DNA of 64,000 bases from CAYVFC01 sp964450715 (GTDB lineage Bacteria; Myxococcota_A; Polyangia; Polyangiales; JAFGIB01). The stretch covers positions 1 to 64,000 of the forward strand of contig CAYVFC010000025.1 of NCBI GenBank assembly GCA_964450715.1. Reading direction: 5' to 3'. Made by a program: the position numbers and the translations under genes. The notes under the pieces were generated by a model. That model was not told the origin of the DNA. It was given only the letters and a program-made list of their open reading frames with translations, and did no database searches. Shown here one piece after another: positions 43,624 through 53,094 of the stretch (positions are counted from its first letter, which is position 1; every line of letters begins with the position of its first letter).

Positions 43624-45585
43624 ATGACGGGGATGCGAACGCTCGCGCTCGTTTGCGGCTTCTCGGTTCTGCTGGGCGGGTGCTACCTGTTTCACGACAG
43701 GCCCGGAAGCAGCGGCGGGGAGCAGCCCGCGCCACTGGCAGACGCGGGCGCGCCCGGCAGCGGCCAGGACGGGGGCCTTTTTGCAAACGGCGCGGATGCC
43801 GCCGCCCCGCCTCTGGACGGGGCGATCGGAGACGCCGACGCGCTTCCGCCCGAGGCGCTGTGCGGCCCGCCCGGGCCCTCCTTCCTCAGCTGTACCGTTT
43901 CCGTCGAGGTCGCTTGCCCGGGAGGAGAGCTGGACGGGGACTATATAATAGAGACCGCGAGTGACCTGCGGGAGCTCGGCGAGGCGATCCGCGCCGTTGC
44001 CATCGACGGCCAGACGCACATGACCGGAAGCCTGACCGTCACCGGATCCGAGCTCACCGACCTGGAGGGTCTGCAGGGCCTGACCTGCATCGGAGGCTCG
44101 CTGCGTATCGAAGGCTGCGCGGCCGAGGCATCGGGATGCGAGGCGGATAGCGCGCTCAGCGACCTGTCAGCGCTACGGGGCCTGAGAGCGGCGGGAGGCC
44201 TGGAGATCCGGCTCGCCGTCGCGCTGGCCTCGCTGGACGGTCTCAGCGATCTGGGCATCGTCCGGGGCGATCTGGTCATCGCGGGCAACCCGCTGCTGCG
44301 CACCCTGGAGGCCCTGGGGAGCCTGTGGCACGTGGGCGGCTCGCTGCGTTTCGAGAAAAAATGCTACCCGTTGCCCTCGCCGTCCGTGTCGTTTACCGCG
44401 AGCGCTTGTTTGGAAAACGGGCTCGAAGACCTCGGCGGTCTGGACCGCCTCGCCTCGATCGGTGAAGACCTGGTTATCGCCGATCAACCGGCGCTCGGGC
44501 AGATCGGCGGCCTGAACGCGCTCGAGTGCCTGGGGGGCAGCCTGGTCATCGGGGCCAACCAGAGCCTGGTCGAGATCGACGGCCTGAAGGGTCTGGGCGC
44601 GGTGCCGGGTCACCTGATCATCGGCAGCTGGTCCGTGTTCGATGAGTTATTGGCCCTCGGCGAGTCTGCTGGCGATGTAGACCTGCAGGAGGTGATCGAG
44701 GTCGATAGCGGCAATCCGCTTCTGGGAACGATCAGCGGTTTGCAGCAGCTCAACTGGGTAGGCGGGGATCTGGTTCTCAGCGGCAACGGGGCGCTCGGCG
44801 AGCTGGCCGGGCTGGGAGGGGTCATCGCCGTGGGCGGCAGCTTGCGGATCCGGGACAACGGTGCCCTGGAGGATTTCGAGGGCCTGGGGAACCTCGCCGC
44901 CGTATGCGACCGGCTGTCCGTCCGGGACAACGGTGCCCTGGCCGATCTGTCGGGTCCGAGAAACGGCGCCCATATCGGCGGAACCGTCGAGATCCTGGGC
45001 AATCCCTCCCTGGTGAGCCTGCAGGGCATTCACCCGGCCGAACGCGTCCGGGGCGATCTCTGGCTCTCCGGAAACCCTCGGCTCGTCGATCTCTCCTCGC
45101 TCGGCACCGTCACCGCGGTCGAGGGCGAGGTCCTGGTAGAGAACAACGCCACATTGACGGATCTATCCGGGCTGGGCGCTCTGACCGTGGTCGAGGGCGA
45201 CCTCAGTATCCAGAACAACGCCGCGTTGATGGATCTATCGGGATTGGGCGCGCTCGGGTCCGTCGAGGGAAACCTCATCATCTGGGAAAACGACCTGCTG
45301 CCGAGCCTGTCGGGCCTGGAAGCGATCACCCGCATCGATGGCTTTCTGATCGTCTTCGGCAATCCCGGATTGAGCGACGTCTCCGCGCTCGGTAGCGCCG
45401 AGCTGGGCGGCCAGGCCACGGTCTTCGGCGTCATCTTGATCATCGCCGAGAATCGCGCTCTGCCCCGGTGCGAGGCGGTGGCGCTCGAGCAGGCGCTGAT
45501 CTACCAGGGCGCGCCCGGAACCGCGGCGGTCTGCCAGAACCTGCCCGACAACTGCGGGGAGATGAGCTGCGACACGCTGTACTGA
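43624..45585 (+). CDS. Leucine-rich solenoid lipoprotein (receptor-L-domain-like repeats)
   Basis: The 653-residue product has lipobox LLGGC (Cys about 20), then an Asp/Ala/Gly linker to about residue 75. The remainder is a long solenoid of repeats of about 23-24 residues with consensus LxGLxxLxxVxGxLxIxxNxxL, from about residue 130 to 620. Several modules are nearly identical at DNA level (see findings). A Cys-rich cap (CQNLPDNCGEMSCDTLY) closes the C-terminus. Such solenoids are surface-recognition modules in social and predatory delta-proteobacteria. No catalytic motif was found. An alternative start three codons downstream is possible. Confidence 0.82.
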   Translation: MTGMRTLALVCGFSVLLGGCYLFHDRPGSSGGEQPAPLADAGAPGSGQDGGLFANGADAAAPPLDGAIGDADALPPEALCGPPGPSFLSCTVSVEVACPGGELDGDYIIETASDLRELGEAIRAVAIDGQTHMTGSLTVTGSELTDLEGLQGLTCIGGSLRIEGCAAEASGCEADSALSDLSALRGLRAAGGLEIRLAVALASLDGLSDLGIVRGDLVIAGNPLLRTLEALGSLWHVGGSLRFEKKCYPLPSPSVSFTASACLENGLEDLGGLDRLASIGEDLVIADQPALGQIGGLNALECLGGSLVIGANQSLVEIDGLKGLGAVPGHLIIGSWSVFDELLALGESAGDVDLQEVIEVDSGNPLLGTISGLQQLNWVGGDLVLSGNGALGELAGLGGVIAVGGSLRIRDNGALEDFEGLGNLAAVCDRLSVRDNGALADLSGPRNGAHIGGTVEILGNPSLVSLQGIHPAERVRGDLWLSGNPRLVDLSSLGTVTAVEGEVLVENNATLTDLSGLGALTVVEGDLSIQNNAALMDLSGLGALGSVEGNLIIWENDLLPSLSGLEAITRIDGFLIVFGNPGLSDVSALGSAELGGQATVFGVILIIAENRALPRCEAVALEQALIYQGAPGTAAVCQNLPDNCGEMSCDTLY

Positions 45586-45640
45586 GTTTCTCTACGGGTA
45601 GAGAGATAGTTCACCGACCCGGACGTCGTCTGCCTCTCCG

Positions 45641-45707
45641 TTGTCATTGCGAGCGCAGGGAAAAAGCTCCAGCAATTCGAGATCTCTCGCTGCGCTCGAG
45701 ATGACAA
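45641..45707. repeat. Dispersed palindromic repeat, copy 3 (variant)
   Basis: ttgtcattgcgagcg at the left end and cgctcgagatgacaa at the right end are imperfect reverse complements, with cgagatctctcg as inner palindrome. It is the same family as 2654-2717 and 29778-29880, in a variant resembling the tcattgcgagcgaag repeats known from many genomes. Confidence 0.75.
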
Positions 45708-45731
45708 TGGCATCCTCCGTCTGGTAGTAGA

Positions 45732-47387
45732 GTGAGCGCCGTGACCGATTCCCCATCAGCATTCAGCCGAGCGCGGATGATCGGGCTGGGCGCGGGGCTG
45801 TTTTTGCTCGCCGCTCTGCCGCGGATGTTCGATCCCATTTCGCGGGCGAACCTCTGGTACAGGCGCGCGTTCAATTTCTACGCGGCGCTAGGCGATTTCG
45901 ACTGGGCCGCCACCTACCGGCAGCATCATCCGGGGGTGACCACCATGTGGCTGTCCGGCGCCGGGATGAAGCTCTTCCAGGTACAGCGGGATGTCACCGA
46001 CCGGGCCGTGATGGGTCATCGCCCCGACGCCACCGAGTGGGGCGTGGTGCCGCTGGCCATCGCCGTGGCGCTCTGCATCGTGCTGGCCGTTTGGCTCATG
46101 CGCCGGCTCTTCAACCATCGTATCGCCCTGTACGGCGGCCTGTTCCTGGCCATCGACCCCTTCTTTCTGGCCTACAGCAAGGTCCTGCACGTGGACGCGT
46201 TGCTGGCCTGCTTCATGATGGTATCGCTGCTGTTTCTGCTCGACTACCAGGAGCGACCCAGCCTGCGGGCGCTGGCCGGCGCGGGGGTGTTCATGGGGCT
46301 CGGGGTGCTGACCAAGTCTCCGGCGCTGTTCGTCTGCCCCTTCGCGGCGCTGCTGATCCTGCTGGCGCACCTGCGCGATCGGGCTCCTCTCGGGAAACGA
46401 CTGCAAACGGTGGTGCTGCGCGGCGCGCTATTGATCGGCGTGATCTGCGCCACCTGCTTCCTGCTCTTTCCGGCCATGTGGGTGCGACCGCTCTGGGTGG
46501 TACAGGAGATCATCCACGCGGTGACACATCACACGAAGACCGCGCACGGGACCAACACCTACTGGCTCGGGGATCTGGTGGGTGACCCGGGGCGCTACTA
46601 CTACCTGGCTGCGGTGGCCATGCGCACCACCCTGCTCTCGTTGCCCATGGCGGTGGCGGCCCTGGTGGTCGCCCTGGATCAGGCGCTGAGGCCGCGCCTG
46701 CCCTACCGCCGCAGCCTCTGGACCTCGATCGCCTTTGGCGCGCTGTTCTTGCTGATGATGTCCATCGCGGCCAAGAAGAGCCAGCGTTACGTCCTGCCCG
46801 TATTTCCCGTGCTGGACCTGCTGGCCGCGGTGGGGCTTCACCACACGGTGCAATGGTTTGCCGAGCGTCGCCCGGGGCAGTGGTGGCAGCGCGGCTTTCA
46901 CTACGCCGCTCTGGGTTTGCTGGCCCTATCGGCCGTGCTCGTGCTGGCCCGCCATCCCCATTACGGCCTGCACGCCAACGCTCTGCTGGGCGGCCCCAGG
47001 GTGGCCAAGCAGCTGTTCGCCATCCAGCACCAGGGCGAGGGGCTGGAAAGCGCGGCCGCTTTTCTGGCCGGATTGCCGCCCGAGAAGCAGGGAAAGGTGG
47101 CTGTCTGCGGACCGGGGCGCTCCATCGTGCGGCGCATATTGCCCAGGGCGACGCTGCGCCCGAAACACGACCAGAACAAGGCCCGCTACCGCGTCTACTA
47201 CCTCGATGTGCTGCAACGCAGACGTCCCAGGGAGAAGTGGCGCGAACGCTGGAGGAACGATCAGCTCCGCAAGCCCACCTGGACCTTTGAGCGGGATGGC
47301 ATCACCTATGTCTGGATCTACGAACAGGGTGCCCGGGAGCTCAACCGCCGCGAGCGCCAGAAGCGCAGCGGGGACCCGCAGCCGTAG
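45732..47387 (+). CDS. GT39/PMT-like membrane glycosyltransferase
   Basis: The 551-residue protein begins at GTG 45732. It has about ten hydrophobic segments. The first periplasmic loop contains the acidic/aromatic pattern expected of GT-C enzymes (LWYRRAFNFYAALGDFDWA, then TYRQHHPGVTTMW), and HVDALLACFMM follows; this resembles family 39 mannosyltransferases. The C-terminal 120 residues are hydrophilic and basic. It stands apart from the other glycan genes. It would transfer a sugar from a polyprenyl-phosphate donor to a periplasmic acceptor; neither is known. No clear ribosome-binding site was seen. Confidence 0.72.
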   Translation: MSAVTDSPSAFSRARMIGLGAGLFLLAALPRMFDPISRANLWYRRAFNFYAALGDFDWAATYRQHHPGVTTMWLSGAGMKLFQVQRDVTDRAVMGHRPDATEWGVVPLAIAVALCIVLAVWLMRRLFNHRIALYGGLFLAIDPFFLAYSKVLHVDALLACFMMVSLLFLLDYQERPSLRALAGAGVFMGLGVLTKSPALFVCPFAALLILLAHLRDRAPLGKRLQTVVLRGALLIGVICATCFLLFPAMWVRPLWVVQEIIHAVTHHTKTAHGTNTYWLGDLVGDPGRYYYLAAVAMRTTLLSLPMAVAALVVALDQALRPRLPYRRSLWTSIAFGALFLLMMSIAAKKSQRYVLPVFPVLDLLAAVGLHHTVQWFAERRPGQWWQRGFHYAALGLLALSAVLVLARHPHYGLHANALLGGPRVAKQLFAIQHQGEGLESAAAFLAGLPPEKQGKVAVCGPGRSIVRRILPRATLRPKHDQNKARYRVYYLDVLQRRRPREKWRERWRNDQLRKPTWTFERDGITYVWIYEQGARELNRRERQKRSGDPQP

Positions 47388-47481
47388 GGCACGGAGGGAA
47401 AATGCGCTCCGTCCCCCTTAACCTCGCCCGCTGAACCGGGCATAGTCAGGCCAGCAGGCCAGCAGCGAGAAAGGAAGGCGC

Positions 47482-47853
47482 ATGTCCGACAATCGGTTGA
47501 AAGTGGTCAGAGCCATCGCGGCGCTTGCCTGGTCCGACGGCTATCTGGACGATAAGGAGAAGGGCAAGCTGCGCAGGCTGGGCGAAAAGCTCGGGCTGGA
47601 CGAAGCGGGCAGAGCCGAGCTCGAGGGGTATCTCGGGGCCGCCCCCTCGCTAGAGGAGGTGGCTTTTGATGAGCTTAACCAGAAGGAACGGCAAGCGATA
47701 TACCTTCTGGCGCTTCACTACGCCTACCTGGACGGGCTGGTCTGGTCCGGGGAACAGAAGATCCTTGACCATCTCGTCGCTCTGCTCGGGCTCTCGCCCG
47801 AGGAGCGGGCGATGTTGGAGAGCAAGGTGAAGATGGAGATGCCCGGCTCGTAG
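47482..47853 (+). CDS. TerB-like protein
   Basis: The 123-residue all-helical protein has the ATG at 47482 with GGAAGG upstream. It carries the TerB pattern: VVRAIAALAWSDGYLDDKEK, repeated loosely at LLALHYAYLDGLVWSGEQK. The acidic residues after each Asp-Gly turn could bind metal. TerB domains occur in tellurite-resistance and membrane-stress systems. No other ter gene is adjacent. The following ABM gene lies 35 bases away. Confidence 0.8.
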   Translation: MSDNRLKVVRAIAALAWSDGYLDDKEKGKLRRLGEKLGLDEAGRAELEGYLGAAPSLEEVAFDELNQKERQAIYLLALHYAYLDGLVWSGEQKILDHLVALLGLSPEERAMLESKVKMEMPGS

Positions 47854-47888
47854 AAACGCGTAGGGCTAAAAGAGACGAGGAGATCGAA

Positions 47889-48176
47889 ATGATAGCAGTG
47901 GTGGCACGGATGAAGGTTGCCGAGGGCAAAGACGCCGAGTTCGAGGCGGTGATGAAGCAGCTACAGGGCAAGGTGCGGGCCGAGGAGCCCGGCTGCCTGC
48001 AGTACGACATCTGCCGCGCACGCGAGCCCAACAACTATACGATCATGGAACGCTACCAGGACAAGCAGGCGCTCAAGGATCACTCGGCGTCGTCCCATTT
48101 CGCCGAGGGGATAGCCAAGCTCATGACCCTGCTGGACGGCGAGCCGCAGATCGACATCCTGACCGTGGTGGAGTGA
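47889..48176 (+). CDS. Antibiotic biosynthesis monooxygenase (ABM/YgiN) domain protein
   Basis: The 95-residue single-domain ferredoxin-like alpha/beta protein of the ABM family has a typical start, MIAVVARMKVAEGKDAEFEA, and NNYTIMERYQDKQALKDHSAS in the core with the conserved Glu and His. Members are small heme-independent quinol monooxygenases or AI-2 processing enzymes. AGGAG precedes the ATG. The substrate is unknown. Confidence 0.87.
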   Translation: MIAVVARMKVAEGKDAEFEAVMKQLQGKVRAEEPGCLQYDICRAREPNNYTIMERYQDKQALKDHSASSHFAEGIAKLMTLLDGEPQIDILTVVE

Positions 48177-48278
48177 GGTTCTACCGCCCGGCCCTGGCTC
48201 CGCTTCGACCCGGGGCTCCGAAGCCCGAGCGGCCTTCGACCGCCGCGGCAGCCCATACCAGATTCGGAACCATCCGCG

Positions 48279-49103
48279 ATGCCATCCCCTGATCTGAACG
48301 AGCTACTCGAGCTGGCCAAGAGGCTAGCGGCGCAGGCCGCGGCCATCCACCGGCAGGGACAGGGCCACGCCCACCGGGTGGACACCAAGTCCTCGCGCAC
48401 CGACGTGGTGACCGAGGTGGACCGGGATGCCGAGCGCGCCATCGTGGAGGCGCTGCTCGCCGAGCGGCCCGACGACGCCATGCTGGGCGAGGAGGGAAGC
48501 TCGAAAGAGGGAAGCACCGGTGTACGATGGGTAATCGATCCGCTGGACGGGAGCGTCAACTACCTGTACGGCTACCCGGCTCATGCGGTCTCCATCGGCG
48601 TCGAGATCGACGGGTGCTATCGCGTGGGCGTGGTGCACGATACCGCTCTGGACCGCGTTTATGCAGGGGTCATGGGGGGCGGCGCCACCTGCGACGGCAA
48701 GCCGCTACGGGTCAACGCGGGCGAGCAGCTGGCCCAGGCGCTGGTGGCCAGCGGCTTCGGCTACGACGCCCGGGGTCGCGAATGGCAGGCGCGGCAGCTG
48801 GTAGGGGTGGTGCCCCGGGTGCGCGACCTCAGGCGCGGCGGCTCGGCCGCCATCGATCTGTGTTCGGTCGCGGCGGGGCAGATCGACGCTTATTACGAGT
48901 GCGGCATGAAAGCTTGGGACTTTGCCGCTGGCGGCGTCATCGCCCGGGCGGCCGGCGCCCGGGTGATGGTGCTCGAGCCCGATCAGGGACCCGCGCCCCT
49001 GGTGGTGGCCGCCAATCCGCCCCTGTTCGACCGGCTGCTGCCCCTGGTGCTCGAGGCCGGCGGGCTCGATCCAGGCACCCCGCGGCAGCAGCCCTGGGGG
49101 TAG
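48279..49103 (+). CDS. Inositol monophosphatase family protein (SuhB-like)
   Basis: A 274-residue magnesium-dependent phosphatase. The metal-binding motifs are all present: GEEGS (about residues 69-73), DPLDGSVNY (87-95) and WDFAAGG (about 213). Upstream, DVVTEVDRDAE is the usual metal-1 region. Substrates may be inositol-1-phosphate or related phosphates; bacterial SuhB also affects rRNA transcription. The next gene begins 6 bases after its stop and is probably co-transcribed. Confidence 0.92.
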   Translation: MPSPDLNELLELAKRLAAQAAAIHRQGQGHAHRVDTKSSRTDVVTEVDRDAERAIVEALLAERPDDAMLGEEGSSKEGSTGVRWVIDPLDGSVNYLYGYPAHAVSIGVEIDGCYRVGVVHDTALDRVYAGVMGGGATCDGKPLRVNAGEQLAQALVASGFGYDARGREWQARQLVGVVPRVRDLRRGGSAAIDLCSVAAGQIDAYYECGMKAWDFAAGGVIARAAGARVMVLEPDQGPAPLVVAANPPLFDRLLPLVLEAGGLDPGTPRQQPWG

Positions 49104-49109
49104 GCCGGC

Positions 49110-50315
49110 GTGACACCTGCTGCCGAGGAGCCGGGCGCCGTGGCAGGCGAGAGCAGCTATAAAGAGATCACAGCCAAGTCCATCACCCGACTGTCGGCCC
49201 ATACCGACGCCTGGTTTCTGGGTCGCTACGGCATGAACCTCTACCGCGGCTGCGAGCACGGCTGCGTCTACTGCGACGGTCGGGCTGAGCGCTACTACGT
49301 CGAGGGGGATTTTGAGCGGGATATCTCTGTCAAAACCAATGCCGTGGAGGTTCTGGGTCGCGAGCTCGCGCGCATTCGCGAGCCCGGCTTCGTGCTGCTG
49401 GGAGGCGGGGTCTGCGACGCCTACCAGCCGGCCGAGGCCCGCTACGGTCTGGCTCGGGGCGTTCTGGAGCTGGCTCGCCTTCACCGGCTTCCGGTCCACC
49501 TGTTAACCAAGTCCGCCTTGGTCGAGCGCGACCTGGCCCTGCTCGGGGAGATCAACGCGCAATCCCGCGCCATCCTCTGCTTCAGCATCCAGACGCTCGA
49601 CGAGGCGGTACGCGAGCGCTTCGAGCCCGGGGCCGCGCCCATCGAGGAGCGTTTGCAGCTTCTATCCGCGGCCAAGCAGCTCGGCCTGGGCGCCGGCGTG
49701 ATGATCATGCCCGTGCTTGCCGGCATCTCCGACCGGGCCGAGGAGATCGAGGCTCTGGTCGGCCGCATCGCCGGGCTGGGGCTGGATTTCGCCCTGTTCG
49801 GGGGGCTTACCCTGCGCCCCGGCAGACAGAAAGAGGGCTATCTCGACCTCATCGCGCGGCACTATCCGGAACATCTCGACGGCTACCGGCACATCTATCG
49901 CCACGGGCGCGCCTCGGGCGCCGCCGACGGACGCTACTACCGGCGCATCGAAGAACGCTTCCGCCAGGCGGCAGAACGGCACGGCTTGCCGGGCCGTATT
50001 CCTCGCCGGCTCTTCACCGGTCTGCTCCCCTGCTACGCCGAGGCCGCCGTATTGCTCGAGCACGAGCAATACGCCCGCGATCCGTCGGCCACTGCCTTCG
50101 GCGAGCTCGGCCGCGCCGGGTTCGCCATCCAGAAATGGGCCCGTTCCCGTTTCACCGCGAACCGCAGCCGCCGCTACACCTGGCGACACGTGGAACAGGA
50201 ATTCCGGACCATGGTAGAGAACGGATCGCTGCTCGCGCTACCCGAGATGACGCCCCGGGCCCATCTGCTGGTCCAGCAGATTCTGGCCACGCTTTTCTCG
50301 ACCGGGAAGCGGTAG
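49110..50315 (+). CDS. SPL-family radical SAM protein
   Basis: The 401-residue protein has the iron-sulfur motif CEHGCVYC (C-x3-C-x2-C) at about residue 47, preceded by YGMNLYRG, and the SPL/Rv2578c-type order of motifs: LLGGGVCDAYQPAE, LLTKSALVERDLALL and FSIQTLDEAVRERFEPGAA. Members cleave S-adenosylmethionine to form a radical; the relatives include spore photoproduct lyase, but most act on unknown substrates. It starts with GTG at 49110, close behind the phosphatase gene. Confidence 0.87.
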   Translation: MTPAAEEPGAVAGESSYKEITAKSITRLSAHTDAWFLGRYGMNLYRGCEHGCVYCDGRAERYYVEGDFERDISVKTNAVEVLGRELARIREPGFVLLGGGVCDAYQPAEARYGLARGVLELARLHRLPVHLLTKSALVERDLALLGEINAQSRAILCFSIQTLDEAVRERFEPGAAPIEERLQLLSAAKQLGLGAGVMIMPVLAGISDRAEEIEALVGRIAGLGLDFALFGGLTLRPGRQKEGYLDLIARHYPEHLDGYRHIYRHGRASGAADGRYYRRIEERFRQAAERHGLPGRIPRRLFTGLLPCYAEAAVLLEHEQYARDPSATAFGELGRAGFAIQKWARSRFTANRSRRYTWRHVEQEFRTMVENGSLLALPEMTPRAHLLVQQILATLFSTGKR

Positions 50316-50350
50316 GCGACGAGGTCTCGGTCAACCGGCCGGCTGTGGGA

Positions 50351-51535
50351 TCAGATGACCTTGCTTTCGCGCAGCTGTTCGATCTGCTCCGCACTCAGGC
50401 CCAGAAACCGGCTCAGCACCTCTTCCGTGTGCTGTCCGAATGTCGGCGCCGGTCTTTGCACCGCTCCCGGTGTCAGGGACATCTTGATGGGGATCCCGGC
50501 CAGGCGCAGGATGCCGGCTACCGGATGCGCCAACTGCACCAACATGTTCCGGGCTTTCACCTGCGGATCGGCGAGGATTTGATCGACCGATTGGATCGGC
50601 GCGCAGGGGATACCGCTCTTGCCGAGCAGGTCGAGCGCCTCTTCAGGCCTAAAACGGGACAGCGCCTCCTCGAGTATCCGCTTGAGTTCCGCCTCGTTCC
50701 GGTGGCGTGTTTTGTACTCCGCGAAACGCTCGTCCGTCAATACCTCCGGGATACCGAGAACGATACAGAGCTGCTCGAACAGCTTGGGGTTGCCGGCCGC
50801 GATGATGATATGGCCGTGCTTGGTGGCAAAGGAATCGAAGGGCGTAATGGCGGGATGCCGGTTGCCGATGGGCCGGGGAACCTCCCTCTGCACCTGAGAG
50901 CGAGCGATGGCGTTTTCCAGGATCGCCACCAGGGAATCGAACATGGCCACGTCCAGCCGCTGGCCCTCGCCGGTCTGCGACCTGTGAAACAGCGCCATCA
51001 TGATGCCTACCGTGGCGAACAGGCCCGGCACGATGTCGCCGATCGAGGTCCCCACCCGGGTCGGAACCCCGTCCTCTTGTCCGGTAATGCTCATCAGCCC
51101 GCTCATGGCCTGGATGATGATGTCGTAGGCGGGATATTTCGCGTAAGGTCCGTCCTGACCGAAACCGGAGACCGAGGCGTAGATCAGGCGGGGATTGAGG
51201 TTTTTCACCGCCTGGTAGCCCAGCCCCCAATTCTCCATCACCCCGGGCCGGTAGTTCTCGACCAGGACGTCCGCCTTCGCGATCAACTCTTTCAGTATCC
51301 CTCTGCCTTGCTCGCTCTTCAGGTCCAGCGTCACCGACTGCTTTCCCCGGTTTACGCTCATGAAATAGGTGCTCTCCCCGTTGACGTGGGGCCCCAGCCA
51401 CCTGGATTCATCTCCCTGGTCGGGCCGCTCGATCTTGATCACCTCGGCCCCGAAATCGGCCAGGATCATGGTGCAGAAGGGGCCCGCCAGGATCCGCGTC
51501 AGATCGATGACCACCAGCTCCTGCAACGGTTTCAT
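50351..51535 (-). CDS. Class III CoA-transferase (CaiB/BaiF family)
   Basis: The 394-residue protein transfers CoA between organic acids. The start is the ATG at 51535, preceded by GAGGAA. Motifs: LAGPFCTMILADFGAEVIK (N-terminal), SVNRGKQSVTLDLK, NYRPGVMENWGLGY, VSGFGQDGPYA, with the conserved catalytic Asp at about D138 (PAYDIIIQAMSG). The substrate cannot be told. It converges with the radical SAM gene (35 bases between stops). Confidence 0.92.
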   Translation of the reverse strand: MKPLQELVVIDLTRILAGPFCTMILADFGAEVIKIERPDQGDESRWLGPHVNGESTYFMSVNRGKQSVTLDLKSEQGRGILKELIAKADVLVENYRPGVMENWGLGYQAVKNLNPRLIYASVSGFGQDGPYAKYPAYDIIIQAMSGLMSITGQEDGVPTRVGTSIGDIVPGLFATVGIMMALFHRSQTGEGQRLDVAMFDSLVAILENAIARSQVQREVPRPIGNRHPAITPFDSFATKHGHIIIAAGNPKLFEQLCIVLGIPEVLTDERFAEYKTRHRNEAELKRILEEALSRFRPEEALDLLGKSGIPCAPIQSVDQILADPQVKARNMLVQLAHPVAGILRLAGIPIKMSLTPGAVQRPAPTFGQHTEEVLSRFLGLSAEQIEQLRESKVI

Positions 51536-51656
51536 GGGCTTCCTCGCTGTGCTGCGGGCGGGCGCTTCTCCGCTCCGGTGCAGAAAACAGGTCCGATAAG
51601 CTCTTCTGCTGAGCACCGCGACCGTTCACAACCTCCCCTTCATCTCCATCGCACCG

Positions 51657-52076
51657 TCATCCCTTCAGCGCGGCGGCGATTTTTACCGCCAGCTGCGCGC
51701 CCTGCTGCGGATCGAGGCCGGTGGCGGGCCAGCCGATTGCCAATCCGCGACCGTCGGGGAACTTGGGGATGATGTGGAAGTGTACGTGGAAGACCGCCTG
51801 ATGCGCGCCGGGGCCGTTGTTCTGCAAGATGTTGAACTCGGTGGCGCCGGTGGCCGCGAGCACCGCCCGCGATATGCGGGGCAACACGCGTCCGATGGCC
51901 GCCGCGCTCTGGTCCGACAGCTGGTCAAGCGTGGCCGCCTGCTCCTTGGGAATCACCAGCGTGTGCCCCTCGCTCAAAGGACCGACGTCCAGAAAGGCCA
52001 AAACCTCGTCGTCCTCGTAGACCTTGTGACACGGGATCTCGCCCGCGATGATCTTGGAGAAAACCGTACCCGCCAT
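51657..52076 (-). CDS. HIT-family nucleotide hydrolase
   Basis: A 139-residue histidine-triad protein. It starts MAGTVFSKIIAGEIPCHKVYE, and VFHVHFHIIPKF contains the H-x-H-x-H-xx triad with catalytic His. Such enzymes hydrolyse AMP-lysine-type or other nucleoside phosphoramidates. The length is typical. The start codon is the ATG at 52076; an upstream extension in frame has no HIT character. Confidence 0.93.
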   Translation of the reverse strand: MAGTVFSKIIAGEIPCHKVYEDDEVLAFLDVGPLSEGHTLVIPKEQAATLDQLSDQSAAAIGRVLPRISRAVLAATGATEFNILQNNGPGAHQAVFHVHFHIIPKFPDGRGLAIGWPATGLDPQQGAQLAVKIAAALKG

Positions 52077-52170
52077 GTTGCCCAGCTTAACCCCACCGCT
52101 CACTCGTGTCGACGGTGATCGAGACCGAGTCGTAACGGACGATACGTGCGAGCGAGGCCGGCAGCCGCGC

Positions 52171-52971
52171 TCACCTTTCCGGGAACTCGAGGTCGATATA
52201 ACAGAAGTCGTTGCCGCAACCGTCGTGGCAGACGCAGTCGCGACCGTTGACCTTGTACATACGCCAGTAGCGGCGTCCCTTGGTGGCTTCGAAGGTGAAG
52301 CGGCCGACCGTCTTGCGGGCGCGGGGGGCTTCGTCCCGCCAGGATAGATCGGGGACACCCGAGATCTGGCCTTGCAGGTGGAATTTGCGCTCGCTTACCG
52401 GCTCGACCGTACCGGAGATCTTCAGACTATAGCGGCCCTTGCGCACGCTGCCCTGTAGACGCAGCCGGTCGTCGTCGGCTTTGGAGATGGTGGCAATGCC
52501 GGTCCTGCGGCCGTCGGTCACGCGATTGACTCCCAGCCGGAGCGTGCCCAGGTAGTGGTCTTGCAGCGGGTCGCCCGGCGCCGGCTCTGCTGCCGGCTCT
52601 GGCGCCAGAGCCGCCGGGGTGCTGGGCGTCGTTGCGGTTGTCGGCTCCGAAGGCCCCGGCGGGTCCTCGGCTGGCGCGGCTTCCGGTCGAGACTCGTCCG
52701 GTCGAGACTCGTCCGGCAGCGACTCGTCCGGTCGAGACTCGTCCGGTAGCGTTTTGTCGGCCGCGGGAAGCTCTTCGGCCGGCGCGCGGGGCTCGGCGGG
52801 TTTTTCGGGCTGCTTCGGTTGCTCGGCCGGTGGCGGCGCCTGCTGCGCGAGCTCGTCCTGCCCGGGTTTCTTCCCGGCAGGCGTCGAGCAGCCCAGCGCG
52901 TAACCGGCGGCGATGACGAACGCGGCGCCCAGGAGATACGGGGTTTTCCTCGCTGTTTCGCGGGTAGGCAT
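52171..52971 (-). CDS. Proline/glutamate-rich lipoprotein with Cys-rich end
   Basis: From the ATG at 52971 the 266-residue product has a signal peptide with lipobox YALGC (Cys 28). Residues about 34-135 are rich in Pro, Glu and Ala and include tandem pentapeptides of the form PDESR/L at about 75-95, encoded by short DNA repeats (tccggtcgagactcg). The C-terminal 120 residues form a beta-rich domain ending in DCVCHDGCGNDFC, a compact cluster of four cysteines that may form disulfides or bind metal. It is the next gene on the minus side of the Feo locus, which has divergent promoters in the 192-base gap. The role is unknown. Confidence 0.66.
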   Translation of the reverse strand: MPTRETARKTPYLLGAAFVIAAGYALGCSTPAGKKPGQDELAQQAPPPAEQPKQPEKPAEPRAPAEELPAADKTLPDESRPDESLPDESRPDESRPEAAPAEDPPGPSEPTTATTPSTPAALAPEPAAEPAPGDPLQDHYLGTLRLGVNRVTDGRRTGIATISKADDDRLRLQGSVRKGRYSLKISGTVEPVSERKFHLQGQISGVPDLSWRDEAPRARKTVGRFTFEATKGRRYWRMYKVNGRDCVCHDGCGNDFCYIDLEFPER

Positions 52972-53094
52972 GGAAAGACGGTGCCAACGGGCAATTGTCC
53001 GGTCAAGTGCGCCCGGCGAACGGCGCGTCATGGTGCCGGCCGCGCCGCGGGATCGGGTTTTCTCCCCTCTTTTTTCCGCCCGGCCGGATTTGTG

